Positions 6,248 to 7,209 of a DNA stretch of 7,209 nt are shown piece after piece. This DNA comes from an archaeon (lineage in GTDB: Archaea; Asgardarchaeota; Hermodarchaeia; Hermodarchaeales; Hermodarchaeaceae). The notes beneath the pieces were generated by a model that saw nothing but the letters and a program-made list of their open reading frames with translations, was not told the origin of the DNA and made no database searches. The number at the start of each line of letters is the position of its first letter. Positions within the stretch are counted from its first letter, which is position 1. Location of the stretch: the NCBI GenBank assembly GCA_016550395.1, contig JABXGY010000367.1, forward strand, positions 1 through 7,209. Direction: 5' to 3'. Both the position numbers and the translations under genes were made by a program.

Positions 6248-6264
6248 AGTTCCATCTAGGAACT
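6248..6264. repeat. Perfect 6-bp inverted repeat with 5-base spacer (operator or short hairpin)
   Basis: AGTTCC and GGAACT are separated by ATCTA. There is no T-tract behind it, which argues against an intrinsic terminator of the bacterial kind. It lies between a TATA-like element and the expected transcription start of the downstream gene, a common position for archaeal repressor operators. Function is inferred from position only. Confidence 0.45.
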
Positions 6265-6282
6265 CCCTTCAAAGATGAATTG

Positions 6283-6288
6283 AAGGTG
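6283..6288 (+). promoter_or_regulatory. Shine-Dalgarno site supporting the TTG start at 6296
   Basis: AAGGTG lies seven bases before TTG at 6296, the same spacing as for ahcY and the zinc-ribbon gene. No in-frame ATG occurs near the N-terminus, and the protein needs this start to include its first strand. Confidence 0.7.
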
Positions 6289-6295
6289 GATTTGG

Positions 6296-7072
6296 TTGGC
6301 AGATGTAAAGCCATTTCTATTAGCGAAGTTAACGTGGCAAGAAGCAAAGGCCTTGTATGAAGAAACGGATATTGCGATCATTCCTGTTGGTTCTCAAGAA
6401 CAGCATGGCCCTGCGTTACCACTTGATAACGATGCGTTTCAAGCTCAGGAATTTGCGTATCTTGTTGCAGAGCGTTTATGGCCCAAGGTGAAAACTATCG
6501 TGACACCATTAGTATCTTATGGTGTATCACCTCATCATATGCCCTTTACTGGAACGATTACACTTCGACATGAAACGTTCATCGATGTCATTGTGGACAT
6601 TGGGAAAAGTTTAGCAAAGCACGGAGTTAAAAAAATCATCATAATGAACAGTCATGGCGGTAACACCGCAGCACTCTCGATTGCGTTACGCAGATTACAT
6701 GATGAAGATGGTTTATTTTGCGTAGGGATTGAGTGGTGGAAGATCACTGGCGACCTCGTGCAAAAAACGTTTGAGCCACCCCATTTTCACGCTGATGAAA
6801 TGGAAACCTCGGTAGCCTGGGCATTAGGTCAACGTGTCCTTGATAAAAGACTCGTGGATGAACCGGGTCGAGAACCAGTCCCTGGTTTTTCAAAGGCAAC
6901 AATGTATCCTTCCCAGCCACACATAATGCCTGTTTGGGACACGACCGATTTTACTGATTCAGGAATAATTGGGTATGCAACGCGTGCGAGTCCGGAAAAA
7001 GGTAAAATAATTGTAGATGCAGCCATCAAGCGGATGGTGGCCTTCGTTGAAAAGGTTGCGTCCATGGACTGA
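6296..7072 (+). CDS. Creatininase-family metal-dependent amidohydrolase
   Basis: The 258-residue length fits the creatininase family (creatinine amidohydrolase, the archaeal ArfB deformylase, the mycofactocin peptidase MftE). The metal site is visible: PVGSQEQHGPALPLDNDAF supplies E35, H37 and D46, NSHGGN supplies H120, and HADEMETS (165-172) supplies the acidic ligand that replaces E122 of true creatininase. SYGVSPHHMPFTGTITL (74-90) is the family's substrate-loop region, where SxEHxxFPGT is more usual. The GIIGYATRASPEKG segment near the C-terminus is also typical. A cytoplasmic hydrolase acting on an amide or cyclic amide is therefore likely, but the substrate cannot be named. ArfB (riboflavin/F420 synthesis) is one option, without supporting neighbours here. 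The start is TTG with AAGGTG seven bases before it. It lies 86 bases after ahcY on the same strand and converges with the gene at the right edge. Confidence 0.9.
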   Translation: MADVKPFLLAKLTWQEAKALYEETDIAIIPVGSQEQHGPALPLDNDAFQAQEFAYLVAERLWPKVKTIVTPLVSYGVSPHHMPFTGTITLRHETFIDVIVDIGKSLAKHGVKKIIIMNSHGGNTAALSIALRRLHDEDGLFCVGIEWWKITGDLVQKTFEPPHFHADEMETSVAWALGQRVLDKRLVDEPGREPVPGFSKATMYPSQPHIMPVWDTTDFTDSGIIGYATRASPEKGKIIVDAAIKRMVAFVEKVASMD

Positions 7073-7082
7073 TACTGAGTAG

Positions 7083-7209
7083 TTAGACGATTTCTTGAGC
7101 TTCTTGGGTAGTGGGTGGCTTTGGAGCACGTACACCAGAGATACCTGCGATTAATCCAAAAATGGGAGATAAAAAGCCAATAATAATTCGCATAGCATTC
7201 ATCCCTAAC
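7083..7209 (-). CDS. C-terminal end of a membrane protein, cut by window edge
   Basis: On the minus strand a frame open from the right edge ends with TAA at 7083-7085. The 41 visible residues contain one hydrophobic segment, IIIGFLSPIFGLIAGISGV, followed by a polar tail RAPKPPTTQEAQEIV. It is probably the last membrane helix and tail of a longer protein. An ATG at 7202 could alternatively start a 39-residue single-pass protein, but only GGG lies directly before it and no properly spaced Shine-Dalgarno site is visible. The stop lies ten bases from the stop of the convergent creatininase-family gene. The family is not recognised. Confidence 0.55.
   Translation of the reverse strand, partial: LGMNAMRIIIGFLSPIFGLIAGISGVRAPKPPTTQEAQEIV

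Noticed and set aside
1..7209. CRISPR array, insertion sequence, tRNA or prophage/defence genes
   Set aside because: No regularly spaced repeats, transposase, terminal inverted repeats or tRNA-like cloverleaf could be seen; the window is almost fully occupied by ordinary genes.

Overview
The window most likely comes from an archaeon, probably of the TACK or Asgard lineages; this is an inference from gene content, with no marker gene to confirm it. Three things point that way: a protein joining a longin/roadblock-like N-terminus to a TackOD1-like zinc-ribbon region, a short S-adenosylhomocysteine hydrolase that ends in EGT, and Shine-Dalgarno sites that are nearly all AGGTG. GTG and TTG starts are common. 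The window is densely coding: no gap between genes exceeds about 190 bases, and there is no RNA gene, insertion sequence or CRISPR array.

The left part, positions 1-4815, holds five genes on the minus strand. In transcription order they are a YhfC-family intramembrane peptidase (4815-4033), a formamidopyrimidine-DNA glycosylase starting at GTG (3995-3183), the 457-residue longin/zinc-ribbon protein (2995-1622), a 3-hydroxyacyl-CoA dehydrogenase (1480-629) and a crotonase (599 to the left edge, cut by the window). The last two lie 29 bases apart and catalyse consecutive steps of fatty acyl-CoA oxidation, run in either direction. The peptidase and glycosylase are 37 bases apart. Gaps of 187 and 141 bases on either side of the longin/zinc-ribbon gene suggest that it is transcribed on its own.

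The right part runs on the plus strand from a 137-base divergent promoter region. It holds S-adenosylhomocysteine hydrolase (4953-6209) and then a creatininase-family metal-dependent amidohydrolase with a TTG start (6296-7072). A perfect 6-bp inverted repeat lies between them, just after a TATA-like element. The tail of a small or truncated membrane protein on the minus strand converges on the creatininase gene at the right edge.

The genes do not form one obvious pathway. The window combines acyl-CoA metabolism, base-excision repair, the methylation cycle and two membrane or signalling proteins of unknown role. The least described item is the longin/zinc-ribbon protein at 1622-2995. The glycosylase is also notable, because the family is mainly bacterial and several lesion-recognition residues differ from the E. 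coli enzyme.
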